Shown here: piece after piece, positions 34,842-46,245 of the stretch | Numbering within the stretch: position 1 is the first letter of the stretch | Layout of the letters: every line of letters starts with the position of its first letter | Assembly: GCA_964019695.1 (NCBI GenBank) | Contig: OZ026528.1 | Coordinates: forward strand, 53,598,495 to 53,662,494 | DNA from: Loripinus fragilis | Lineage: Eukaryota; Mollusca; Bivalvia; Lucinida; Lucinidae | Direction of reading: 5' to 3' | DNA: 64,000 nt | The notes under the pieces: model-generated | The model's input: the letters and a program-made list of their open reading frames with translations, nothing else | What the model was told of the DNA's origin: nothing | Databases searched by the model: none | Translations under genes and position numbers: made by a program

Positions 34842-37800
34842 TTATAGACTTCGAGCTAAAAAAGGTCCTGCTCCCTCATTTTGCAGACATATCCTATCTT
34901 GAAGAAAATTTCAAGCCGCATCTTTTAAGAGATGTTTGCACTCTGTGCTCCGGGGCGTTAATCTCTGACAGCCTGTTACATATGTTACTGTAACAAACTA
35001 AAGAAAAAATCAAAATGAAAGTTTGAGCTACAGCTAGAAGACATTAAACCACTAATTATTCAAATTTCTTATGTAGTTTGCAAGCTGGATGCCTAAGCCA
35101 CATAAAAGCAGCATTTAAACAAAATTACAGCCTTCAATGGTGTTATATGCGTTACATAGATTAAATTTCCCTTTGAAAGTTGAAATCGTGACTAACATCA
35201 TTCATTTTACAGACAATTTGTGCATTTTTACAAGTGTTTTTAATCTAAGTTTACTAAAATACTCAATTGACTAATAGAAAAAACAAAGTTTGCTTTTCTA
35301 TCTCAAATACATTGTTTTATATGAGCTATTAAACAACCCTACCCCCAATTTTAAGTATCCAATTTTGGTATCTATTATTGAAGAAAAATATATGAAAATA
35401 TTTGACGCTCGTGGATATTTTACATTTTTGGCACTGTCTTGCTAATGCAATAAAGAATCATACATTTGCAAGTTTGACATCAGGATCAGAGCACTTATTA
35501 AAGTATGTTACGAATGTTACATGGCATAATGAATGAGCTAAGAAATTTTCTTGGAAGTAAGAGATGATATTTCAGAAAAATACCGTTTTTCACATATTTT
35601 CCTATTTATCTCTAGCCTCTGGTGCCTTAGTCTTAGTAATTACAGTCATTGCTGATAACAAGCCCATGGAATTGTGTTACCTATGTTATATATAACCTTT
35701 TTAATCACATATTTCCTTCTGCCTATAATATTAAAATATATAGACCCTCACAATGTCTATCATTGTGTCTGCTTCTATGGCAAAATAATCACCCATTTCA
35801 TCACAACCAGTAGAATCATGGCATTGTATTAGGACTGAAAACTGAGTACAATCCTGTTCCTTTCCACCCCTTTGGGATTTGTGCAGACATATCCTACCTT
35901 AAAGAACAATTCAAGCTGCATCAAATTAGAGATTTTTGCACTCTATTAACTAGGGGTTTAGCCTGTAATGGTATGATACATATGTTACCATATCAATTTA
36001 AGAATAAATGAATTGAAAGTCTGAGAAACAGAAAGAAGACATAAAACTATCTATTTATTTGAATTATTCATGTAGTTTGCATGCTGAATACCTTTGATAC
36101 ATAAGAAAAGATTTTTTAACAAATATACAGCTTCCTATGGTGTTATATGTGTAACATTAATTAAGATTACTTTTTAAAATTGGTAATTGTGACAAACATC
36201 ACTTATAAGCATTTCGTGTGATCCTCCTCTTTTGCCATCAAAAGACTTAATTTTCTTTGTATGTGTGGCCAGTGCCAGCGTCAAACAACTTGACTCAACC
36301 AAACTTGAATCCTTAGCATTCTTCAAAAGCAGAAACAGCATGTCAGTGTCATGGGATCAAACACCTGATTAAATATGGGTTTAATGCCATTTCACATATA
36401 TGCATACAATGGAGTATGACTCTGGTATATATCTCTTCCTGTGAAGTGGCAAGAGCAATCTAACTGCAGCTGCATCTGCATCCGTGCTAGTCAAATGATA
36501 ACTTTGCTCTGATTTTGCAAAATCTATGTCTCTACCGTGTACCTCTAAGAATACTGACATTGGTCAAACAGAAATTTGATAGGCTGCTTTTTTGCATCAT
36601 TTGCCATGGAACCTATCCAGTCTTTTGGTGCTTAAGTCCTCAGGTCTTAGATCAATAGTATTTTGCTGCGCCCAAAGAACTTTACAATTTTTCTTTAGTT
36701 ACAATGTTGACTCTTGATGGTTTTGGCAGACCGTCTGAAACAATTTCTTTTACGCCTTGAAAGTTATCTGGTATAAGAGAAAGAATATGAAGTTGGACAT
36801 TGTCATTAATTATGTTTGCAGTAGGTTGTTTTTTGATGTCAATACATTGAAGCATGTCTTCAAAAATTTCTCAGTTTTTGCAGCCATATCATTAGCTGTT
36901 GCATTCAAAAGAAGGAAAGTGGACTGTAGGTAGAATGGGATAACCAGTAGTTCTATATTATGCTCTATGGAAGATTTATACAGAGTAAACAAGTTGATAA
37001 AGTGCCTCATTTCATGATCCAATGAAAACACTGAAATTGAAAACACTTGCCTCTGACTGTAATCAAAAAGGATGTGACGACAATGCCCTTGCTCATTCAT
37101 TATGATGAGTTATATATGTTACATCCTTTAATAAGCGCACTTATCTTAGAAACTAAGTGAATCATTGAATGAAAGGGTCTATTTGCGCTCTGTTCATCCT
37201 GCATTTCATTGCTTTACCTGCTGTGATACATCTAGTTCGTTTATCTGAAGGGAAGGAGTTACCTCGGTTTCAGCACTTCAGAAATACTAAGACTTCAAAT
37301 AAGTTTTTGAATGCTTGGGGAAAGATAATAAGTGCAGAGACATTATTAGATGAAAATATGTGGGTTGCATGTATGGAAAGGCTACATTTATAAAAGTTAA
37401 CCAGCTAAGACATGATTCTTTATCACAGAAATATCAAGGTACATCAGTCCAGGTACTCATTGCTCTTAATGGCATAGTTTTCCTCCTTGTAAAGCTTTAG
37501 TCTTTCTCCTACTTGCAGAGTATCACTTGAAACACATACTCAAAGAGCCAACTATTAGGAATTCATATCAGTTTCCGAATGTTCCAAGCCATAAATGGCA
37601 AAATTGGAAAGTTGATAATGGCTCATCAATTTTGAGTGGACTGGTGGTAAAATTGAATAACAGTAAATGATTGAAATATTGTGTGATGATTCTACTAGTT
37701 GCAAGGAGGCGTGTGATATTAATGATTACCACAGAAGCAGACAATGACAAACGTGTAACATGAGTGTTAAATCGAAGAGAAATAGTTTGGACCAATTCAT

Positions 37801-39705
37801 TTATTGTATTTTCTTGTACAAAAGTAAAACTATCTTTTCTATTTGTGGCTCTATATTTAGCATTATATGCACAGTATTAGGAAATGTGTCCAAAAAGTCA
37901 TTGATAACATCTGTAAAAACAGTCCATGGGCTTGATAATCAGAAATGAATATAATTTCTAGTGTTTTGGCACCAACGACTTATATTATAAGGACACATTA
38001 AGTGTCCTGATCTTAAACATAATGGCCTCTTGCAGATATATGAGCAAGACAGACTAAGAAAATGTAAAATATACACATGCTGCAATCGCTTTCATGTGTT
38101 TTACTTAAACTGTAATAACAAAATTTGCTTCTCTGTAAAACTGGGAGTAGGGCTGTGTATTAGCTCCTATAAGACAATATATTTAAGATAGAAAAGCAAA
38201 CTTGGTTTTTCCTATTCATCAATTGAGTATATGTTTGTAAAATCTAATAAAACAGTTTGAAACCAAGTAATAGAAGGTGTTTAACTAAATGACGATAGCC
38301 ACAATTATAGCTTTTAATTATAATTAGGTTCATGTAACGCACATAACACCACAGTTAGCCATATTAATGTTAAACAGCTTCCATATGTAGTAAAGACATC
38401 CAGTATAGAGACTATAAGAATGTCAATTTATTAGATAATTTTAATGTCTTCTTTTAGTAGCTCAAACATTCAAATTTCTTATTCTCAAATTGATATAGTA
38501 ACATATGTAACAAGCTGTTACAGGCTAACGCCCGGACTTACAGAGTGCAAACATTTCTTATTAAATGCACCTTGAATTGTTACATAAGATGTAATTTGTC
38601 TGCAGAATTCCAAAGGGGAATAGGATGGAGCAGGCTCTTACTCAGCCTGATGTCAAAATATTGTTTGATGATTTTACTTATCACGCTAACATATGTAACG
38701 CTCTCTGATCTTTAAAACTTGATGACAGCTAGCAGATCTATAAGTCTTTATCATAGGAGCCAGTTTAAAATCCCTAAACAATGTAAGATATCCAACAGCT
38801 GCAAGTTTTTTTTCACAATTTTAGCTCAAACTTTCAAACTACATTTCCTTTATTTGATATAGTAACGCATGTAACACGCTGTTTCAGACTAACGCCCCAA
38901 CATAGAGAGTGCAAACATCCCTTATTCAATGCAGCTTGAGTTGTACTATAAGAAAGAATATGTCTGCAAAATTCCCTCGAGGAGATTAAAACATTTTTAG
39001 GCATATCTTACGTAAAGGCAATGAGCTTGCCCATCTATTACATCAGGTAACATATGTTACAGCCTCTGATATTAAAAAAATTGTAACAAACTTGCAGATT
39101 TGTGAGTCTTTTTATATAAGCAAATAAATCCCAAACAATGAAATACATTCATCAACTGCAAATATTTTTTTACTATTTTTACTTTAGTTTTAATACCAAA
39201 CATTTCACCTTAAAACTGGGTAGGGGTAGGTTTGTTTAATTGCTTATTCCAGAAAAATATTCAAGCTAGGAAACAAACTTTAATTTTTCTGTTAGCCAAT
39301 TGCATAAGCTAGTCAGACATGGTTAAAAACATTTTGCAAAACACACAGAGAGATTGTGAATGTAAATGATGTTAGCCACACTTGCAAATTTTAATGGGTT
39401 ATCTGATTTATGTAACGCATATGACACCTTAGGAAGCGGCAATTTTGTTCAAATGGCTGTCATATGTAGTTAAGATATCGAGTATGCAGACTATATGATT
39501 GATTTTTAAAAAAATAAATATTTTAATGTCTTTAATTTCTGAGTTTAATTAAGTAACGTATGTTACATGCTCTTACAGACTAACGCCCCGGAGCACAGAG
39601 TGCAAACATCTCTTAAAAGACTCGGCTTTCATTTCTCTACAAGATAGGATATGTCTGCAAAATTCCCTAGGGGGGGAGCAAACCCGTTCTCAGCCATACG
39701 TCTAT
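34842..39705. mobile_element. about 4.9-kb element with inverted arms of repeated GTTACATATGTTAC-bearing units
   Basis: The ends TATAGAC..GAGCTAAAAAAGG..TGCTCCC and their diverged mirror GGGAGCA..CGTCTAT are complementary. The left arm has two units (TGCAGACATATCCTA at 34882 and 35883). The right arm has three in opposite orientation (ending near 38600, 38965 and 39660). Each unit carries AGAGTGCAAACATC or its complement, a GGGGCGTTA or TAACGCCCC motif, and a palindrome like GTTACATATGTTAC. About 14 such palindromes fall between 34975 and 39565. A decayed coding-like core lies at 36.2-37.95 kb. The architecture suggests an old DNA transposon with subterminal binding arrays. I do not recognise the superfamily. 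Confidence 0.6.
36230..37950 (-). pseudogene. decayed coding-like core of the large inverted-arm element
   Basis: Two minus-strand stretches keep open frames with protein-like composition: 37568 to about 37860 (including NELVQTISLRFNTHVTRLS) and 36720-37100 (including HCRHILFDYSQRQVFSISVF). Stops and frame shifts separate and end them. I recognise no catalytic motif or family. The position in the centre of an element with mirrored arms makes a dead transposase the best guess, but this is inference only. A decayed host gene captured by the element is the alternative. Confidence 0.35.
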
Positions 39706-39990
39706 TAGGTGCCATACGGCAACCTCGACTGAACTGAGAGTGAGGTACGGGTATAATGTAATAGATTCATGTAGAATTGTGTGGCTGCAAGCTGAGAAAT
39801 AAATTGAGAGCGAGGTTTATGTCCTTGAACGGATACTGTGAATGCGAACTAAGTTTCACGGAACCACTGGGTGTAAACATATCTTGCTCAAGGACACAAT
39901 GCAGTGTCTCCGATGAGTCTCTCGAGCCAGCGACGCCTAGATCTCCGAGTCTACTATAATTGAGCTTACGCACTTAAAGAGCGCGGTGGC
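39705..39990 (+). mobile_element. SINE-like segment X, right copy, running into a tRNA-SINE
   Basis: Begins TTAGGTGCCATACGGCAACC and continues past the point where the left copy stops: CACTGGGTGTAAACATATC, CTTGCTCAAGGACACAATGC and CTAGATCTCCGAG. A minus-strand relative near 60340-60530 shows the same order, so this is a dispersed composite SINE unit. Confidence 0.65.
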
Positions 39991-40160
39991 TATATGGTAG
40001 AGTGCTTGTCTCGAGATCGAGGGGGTTGCGGGTACGAGCCTTACCGGCGCCTTGAGCAAGACACATGTATGTTAATCCTTGCTTACTACTGGTTCAACCC
40101 AGGAAAACCCGTCCCTACGTTGAGACGTAAAGAATCAAATCAAACAAATGAAAAATACAT
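39977..40160 (+). mobile_element. tRNA-derived SINE
   Basis: The head GAGCGCGGTGGCTATATGGT is followed by a box B-like GGGTACGAGCC, the CCTTGAGCAAGACACATG middle, and a tail ending GACGTAAAGAATCAAATC plus A-rich sequence. Part of the middle domain is deleted compared with the 40220 copy. Confidence 0.8.
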
Positions 40161-40218
40161 GAAACGAAGTTTTTATTATATGTTTCGAACCAAACGAATT
40201 ATTTGTTTATCTTTTGTT

Positions 40219-40414
40219 TGGGAGCGCAGTGGCTCAGTGGTAGTGTGCTGGACTTGAGACCGAGGGGCTGTGGGTTGGAGCCCCACCGGCATCACTGCGT
40301 TGTGTCCTTGAGCAAGACATATTAATCCAAGCTTAGTACTGGTTCAACTCAAGAAGACCCGTCCCTACATAATTGAAAAATTGTTGATGGGACGTAAAGA
40401 ATCAAATCAAACAA
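40219..40414 (+). mobile_element. tRNA-derived SINE
   Basis: Best preserved head of the family: box A TGGCTCAGTGG at 40230-40240 and box B GGTTGGAGCCC at 40273-40283. Then come TGTCCTTGAGCAAGACA, a TTCAACTCAAGAAGACCCGTC tail domain and (AACA)n. A Pol III promoter of this form drives SINE transcription in known families. Confidence 0.85.
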
Positions 40415-41089
40415 ACAAACATGATATTTTGTTTTTCTATTACCTAATAAGGGCAGGCATTCTTATAACTGTGCGACTGAAAGATGCAACAAAAACACTG
40501 CCTACACAATATTATGACTGCCAATAACGTATTACTCAATTTTTTACTTTGTATTTACCTGAAGCAGCAAAAGTGAAGAAATTTTTGATCTAATTTCGTT
40601 TTCCTATTACTTATTAGAGTGATTTATCTCCCTTGAACAAATTCATATATATTACCTGAGCATTGAGTGAGCAGCCAACAGATTTGCTACAGTTAACTGC
40701 TGACAATACACGTTGAATGTTCATTTACTTATAAATCATTTTACTGTCTTCCTTTCCATACGCAGCAGAATGGAACATACTTTTCGACCCACTTTCGTTT
40801 TCCTAATACTTATAAGAGGAGTCACGACTTCCTTGTCCCTGGGTGGCCCACAGTGGAAAAAACACAGACTGCATAAAATATGACTGTCAATTTATCAACA
40901 TGTACTGATAGATAATTTTCTGGCTGTTTACTTACCCAACTGCAGCAAATTCTCTAGTTAATGTAAACGTCCAACATTTGTGATAATATGACTCATTTAA
41001 AAACAAGTTCCTGCTTAACAAATAACAAGTATAAGCTTTATAAATAAAAACAAGTATAAGCTTTTTTCAGCGGGAGCTGTCTATAATCA
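40415..41089. other. no gene seen
   Basis: AT-rich sequence with two related pieces, GTTTTCCTATTACTTAT at 40601 and CGTTTTCCTAATACTTAT at 40796. Confidence 0.45.
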
Positions 41090-41328
41090 ACTTTACTCTA
41101 AATTATCCACCAATCAGAAACAATCTTACATCTGCAAGTCTGCTATCTATGCTCATTGAAACGGACTATCTAAACTATCCACCAATCAGAAACAATCTTT
41201 TATCTGCAAGTCTGCCATTGTCTTGCGCAGGCGCGATACTAAAGATACTTAACAGTATTTGATAAAATGCTTCTGGTCGATGACAATGGCAAGTCTGCTA
41301 TCTATGCTCATTGAAAACGGACTATAAT
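41090..41328. repeat. 72-bp tandem repeat with a third partial unit
   Basis: ATCCACCAATCAGAAACAAT occurs at about 41104 and 41176. GCAAGTCTGCTATCTATGCTC follows the first and recurs near 41290. Confidence 0.75.
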
Positions 41329-41682
41329 TTCAAGAAAATCACAGCAGTTTTCTTCGGGTCCTGTTTAAAACAATTCTCATTCTGCCTGGAATTGCCTGTT
41401 TATAAAACAAAACGCAAAACTTTTTCAACATAATCACCTTTTGTTTGAATATGTTGGGGCTATTTGTTTTGTAGTATCCGGCTCAGCCCGGGTTGCCCAT
41501 TTCACCCGGTTGTGTATAAAAGCTGTAACCGAACCGAATTCGGCCAAACCTACCGAACTTACCGAATATTCACTGTTTTAACCTATTGATTATAGGTATG
41601 TGATTTTCTTTATATCCCTTTAAGTTTTTGGCCAATATCTCTGTATCCTTAAAACCCCTTCCAGTGCCTCACTAAGAATAAA

Positions 41683-41770
41683 GGTGTCGTCGAGTTGTCT
41701 CATAAAGTGTCGCCGAATTGTCACAAAATCTGTCGACGAGTTGTCTCAAAAAACGTGTCGCCTTCGGCGA
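41683..41770. repeat. short GTGTCG(C/T)CGAGTTGTCTCA tandem repeat
   Basis: Three imperfect units of about 28-30 bp ending in a CGCCTTCGGCG hairpin. Confidence 0.6.
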
Positions 41771-43126
41771 CATTCCAGTATATTTCGGTATGTTCTGCCA
41801 CCAAGTTTCTTTTGTAGTAACTATAAATAGCCTACGCATGTAGATAGATACAACGGTCTATATAGAGATGCCAGATTAATATCATTACAAGGTAAGCTTT
41901 TAAAAAAGCTTAGAACCATCGCATGGAGTTTTACAGTTATTAAAGAAGAACGTTTATAGGGGAGACCGGGGCTAGTTTGGCCTCGGGGCATGTTCGACAG
42001 TGGCTATATTTAGCATGTTAATTGAGACATGGGGCCGAGAAACATGTTTGGAAATTACTTGTGATGAGTTTGTCTACATGAGTAGGCCTGTACATTGGCT
42101 GCATTGTTGAAGGGCAGATTGATATTGTACCAGAAAACTCGTTTTCTTGCATGATAAGTAAACTTTTCATAGTAATTTCTGCTTTTAATTCCTTTTTTTC
42201 TATCTTTACTGGTTTCGCTCATACTTGAGCATTACACAAGAGATTGCGAATTTGGAAATTTTGATAAAATAAAAAACAAAAACAACTCAAAAACAATACA
42301 AAAACAACACAAAACACAAAGACTTTTGGCTGAATTTTTGTTTAAGTAAGGAGTGCCCTAAACTCCTCTGTGGACTGGGTATTGGCCACAGAAGGAGACA
42401 GACTATTCCAATGTGGAATAGTTCGGGGGGGGGGGGAGGAAAATTCTTCAGGGCATCATTGTATGTCTGGTGTCTACGGTATTGAGCACTATGTGATGAT
42501 CTCGTAGTTTTCAAACGGTGAGCAGCGGTCATATACTTGTCTTTTTCAATAAACACAACTCCACAATGAATCTTGTGAAAGAGAAACAAGGAGGACTGGT
42601 CTCCCCCCCGGGCCTCAAGAGATGGCCATTCAAGCTCATTAAGCATTACGCCGACACTACTCGTGATTCGCCATCTCCTGCAGGTCCAGTGGGCTGCTGT
42701 CCTCTGAACTTTCTCAATCTGATTGTTCTGAAGTTTCGAATGAGGGCTCCAAATGGGTGCTGCATACTCTAGTTTAGGCCGAACCAAAGTTTTGTATGCA
42801 ACTCCTTAGTACTCCTAGGTGCAAAAGCCAAGTTCCTGTGAAGGAAACCAAGTGTCTTAGTTGCTTTGGAAGAGATTTCTGAGACATGTTGACCCCAATC
42901 CATGTTATCAGTAATGGTGATACCAAGGTATTTTGCCAACGGAACATTTTCCAAAGTTTGATTGTGTAGTGAGTAGTCGAATAGAATTTGTTTGTGATGC
43001 TAATGCCGAGTCACTCTCATTGAGTGACATTTGGCTACATTAAATTTCATTTGCCAATCGGCTTCCCACTGTCCTAAGCTGGTGAGGTCTTCTTGCAAGG
43101 CCAAACAATCCTGAAGTGAATGTATA

Positions 43127-45825
43127 CGAGGGCTGTTCAAATATGAATGCAAGTGACTTCATAACTTTCTTCACAGATATGCTACGACAAAATGGTAAAC
43201 GTTTCTATAAAGAACTAAATGTCACCTTTAAACTGGCACCAGAAATAAAAAAAAATACAATATAATTATCGAGTTATAGCCCTTTGAATGAGGGTCACGT
43301 TAGAATACTAACAAACTCAATGTGTTGAACATATACCAGTTATATAGACAAGCGTATAATTCTTCGATAAAAGGTGAAATTTCTTGAAATTTTTAAGGAA
43401 GTAGCCCCGTATTCTTATACGAGGGTCATTTTTTATGTTCGTAGAAAGGTTGATTTAATGAAAACGGCGAAAGTAAATGCCTACAACATGCATATATTTG
43501 GAAAGATTGAGCTTTTATCTATACATGCAACCTAAAATTATTTCAAAATGCATTACTTGAATGACTTCTAAGAGGCAAAGACATACCTATATATCGCACA
43601 CTAGAAATATGGTAGAAATATGACATTTATGGAATTAGTCTCTGACACAACGTTTGTAACAATTGCATAAAAATATGGACATAGCCATACACAGCTTCTG
43701 AAAATGTGGCTGCAGATCAAGAACACCACGTGCTACAATATTATGTAAACATTATAGCATATACGCATCAATTATTGAATATGGAAGATTTGTTTGGAAC
43801 CTCAGCAAATTGAACAGTAGGCATATAAACTTTTAATGTCAAAAGTTGACACAAGTGGAAGTTGGGTACGGACTATTGTATGTGGCTTAATATGTTAGCT
43901 GTAAAGTAGTATTATATTGTTTCTTGTTTATATGGTAGATGGAAGTGGTATGCTTACTTTCATCCCAAAACAAAGTTAATACTTTTGTTTTATTAGAAAT
44001 GAGCTGCAAAATAAATAGCATAGGAGGTGCAAAAATCCCTTATTTTGTACAAAAATGACGTCATGGAGCGTTACTATATTTAGAAAATACACTAAAACTG
44101 TTTTTGTGCCTCTAAGCAGGTGTTGAAATCACTGCAATAAGAAAATTATGCAGATTTGATTTTTATTGTGTTTTCTAAGCGGGTTGATTTACCCCACCCA
44201 CTTTTTATAACATGGGGTAATGCAAGTACCGGAAGTTGCCAGTTACACGCTTGAATCGATACATCAATATAACTGTTGACGAATGATTAAGTATATAATG
44301 TGCTATGCAAAAACAGAAGAAATTTTAAAATTCGTTCATAATCGTAATTTTAACAGATATAATAACTAGCACTTGACTGTGACTATTTTTGTATGTTGAT
44401 GGGCGTTTTAAAATTGTTATAGAAGACTAAACAACATGCTTAAAGTTTTGTTGCACATGTCTACGATTAGCGTTTGAATACTTAATTTTGATGGTGCAAA
44501 AGAAAAAAATGGCTTGACAAATGCTTATATCACCATAGCGAATGGAACTTAACAGCGTCTAATTTCCTGCTTGCTGTGTGGTTAAAATGACATGGATTTC
44601 GACCAGTGTCCTTTATATGCCCTATTCAAAGCTATATATCTTGGCCGAACTAAGCGCTAATGATGTAATTATTTATATCAGTTGATAGAGAGAAGCAAGA
44701 TCTTTCAAAATATATATACTTATGGTACCGTAAATATGATATTTGTAGAGATACAGCCCTATTCTACGAACATAAAAAATGACCCTCGTATATTGATACT
44801 GTGAAATGTGAGAAAATCCGAGATGATTTTGTTAAATTCACAACGAATCATTTTCACTGAAGTCTCATTATGTTTGCAATTAAAAGGTAAAGAAAACCCC
44901 ACCTTTCAGTTTTCAGTTAAACTTATCTCTCACAAAATGCACGAAGTAACATTAAAACTAGTTTTAACTCAAAGACAAAATGTTGATCGCTCATACTGAG
45001 CTGTTGCTACAAATTATTGATGCATAGTGGGTAATTTTTAAACCCTTAAAAGCATTTTAACAAGTCAAAAATGCATTTAAGTGAAGGGGTTATAGAATTT
45101 ATACTTATTTTTTTTTTGTCATAACATTGCGGCTTTATTCTAAATTTGAAAGTAAACTTTAAGTCGACTACTAAAGGTACTATTTACAATAAAATCACTC
45201 ACCTTGTCTTGAGGACTAGACAGATAGTACATATTTTAATTAATGTAAACACGTCATTAAGAAGCAGAAAAAAATGCTTGAAAGTGATATAAAATGTGAT
45301 AACTCTGTAAATACAGGACGGCGCGTTTTGAAAGCTCCCTTATGACATATTTAGCATGTTTTCAGCAAAATGGGAAGAAAACGACACAGCGATGTTCATT
45401 ATTACATCACCAGTAGATAAATCAAAATGACGTTCATCATAAAATTGATGACGTCACAAACGTGCCTGTTTACTCGAGATTGAAACAGAATTATATAAAC
45501 TTTTTCCTTCAAGCAACTTTTGGATTGCTACTTAAACTTGCATCTAAAATTTTGTGCCATTTTGTCTCAAACTTACAAAGATATGCCACCATATCCGCAC
45601 ATGTACCAAAACGTGCATTGCAATTAGCTTCAGAAAAGCTTCAGTATACAGGAATGGCCTTTATATAAGGGTCTGTAACTCGAGAAATATAGTGAGTGTT
45701 TCTTTATTTTTGGTGCCCTTTTAAAGGCGACAAATAGTTCTTTCTAGAAAGGTATGACATTTTGTCATAGCATATATGTGAAGAAAGTTATGAAGCTACT
45801 TGCATTCATATTTGAACAGCCCTCG
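43127..45825. mobile_element. TIR element B, 2.7 kb, CGAGGGCTGTTC ends, TA target
   Basis: TA at 43125-43126 and 45826-45827 flanks inverted repeats of about 170 bp. CGAGGGCTGTTCAAATATGA and then ACTTTCTTCACA, ATGCTA(C/T)GACAAAATG and GGCACCA(G/A)AAATAAA are mirrored. CGAGGG-type ends with TA duplication are usual for mariner-like non-autonomous elements of invertebrates. No transposase frame is present. Element C is inserted within it. Confidence 0.9.
43420..44788. mobile_element. TIR element C, 1.37 kb, CGAGGGTCATTTTTT ends, TA target
   Basis: CGAGGGTCATTTTTTATGTT at 43420 is mirrored at 44788, with 27-bp ends and TA at 43418-43419 and 44789-44790. The interior is AT-rich and non-coding. 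It is related to element B by its CGAGGG start but has a different subterminal sequence. Confidence 0.85.
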
Positions 45826-46245
45826 TATCCCTATACAAGACACAATCGTCTGCGAACAGGCTAACAGAAGACCTGATGTTATCCAGCAGATCATTTATGA
45901 AGATGAGGAACAGGACCGGACCTAGGACCGATCCGTGGGGCACACCGGATAGCACTGGGACTGGATCTGAGGCTTGGCCATCTAAAACAACTTGTTGAGT
46001 GCGCCCAGAGAGCAACGAGTTGATCCAATTGTTGGTGGATCCTCTAATCCCATAATATTCCAATTTGTGAAATAGCCTCCTGTGTGGAACCTTGTCAAAG
46101 GCCTTAGCAAAATCCATTATAATTAAATCTGTCTGTTTGTGCCCACGATTCACAGCCCCATCCAGGTTGCTGATGATGTTGTGCGCAAACTGGACCAACT
46201 GGGTTTCGCAAGACCTCTGACTTCGGAAAAGATGTGTTAAGATTC

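Larger units (their letters stand above)
42270..46245 (-). pseudogene. 5'-truncated non-LTR retrotransposon reverse transcriptase, interrupted
   Basis: Minus-strand reverse transcriptase of the CR1/Jockey/L2 type. The upstream part (46243 to 45828) shows MDFAKAFDKVPH, SGVPHGSVLGPVLFLIFIND and the catalytic FADD. The Q usual after VP is H here. The downstream part (43126 to about 42290) continues with the WQMKFN-type and KYLGITI regions and an RPKLEYAAPIW motif. An in-frame TAG near 43000, a frameshift near 42785 and further shifts near 42430 make it non-functional. The 3' end has TTGTTTTTG repeats (42266-42312). TIR element B splits the frame; across its TA target the reading frame continues exactly. 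The 5' part (endonuclease) is missing. Confidence 0.9.

Noticed and set aside
34681..39990. LTR retrotransposon bounded by segment X as LTRs
   Set aside because: X occurs elsewhere fused to tRNA-SINE heads, there is no primer-binding site or polypurine tract that I can see, and the interior shows inverted arms and no gag-pol.
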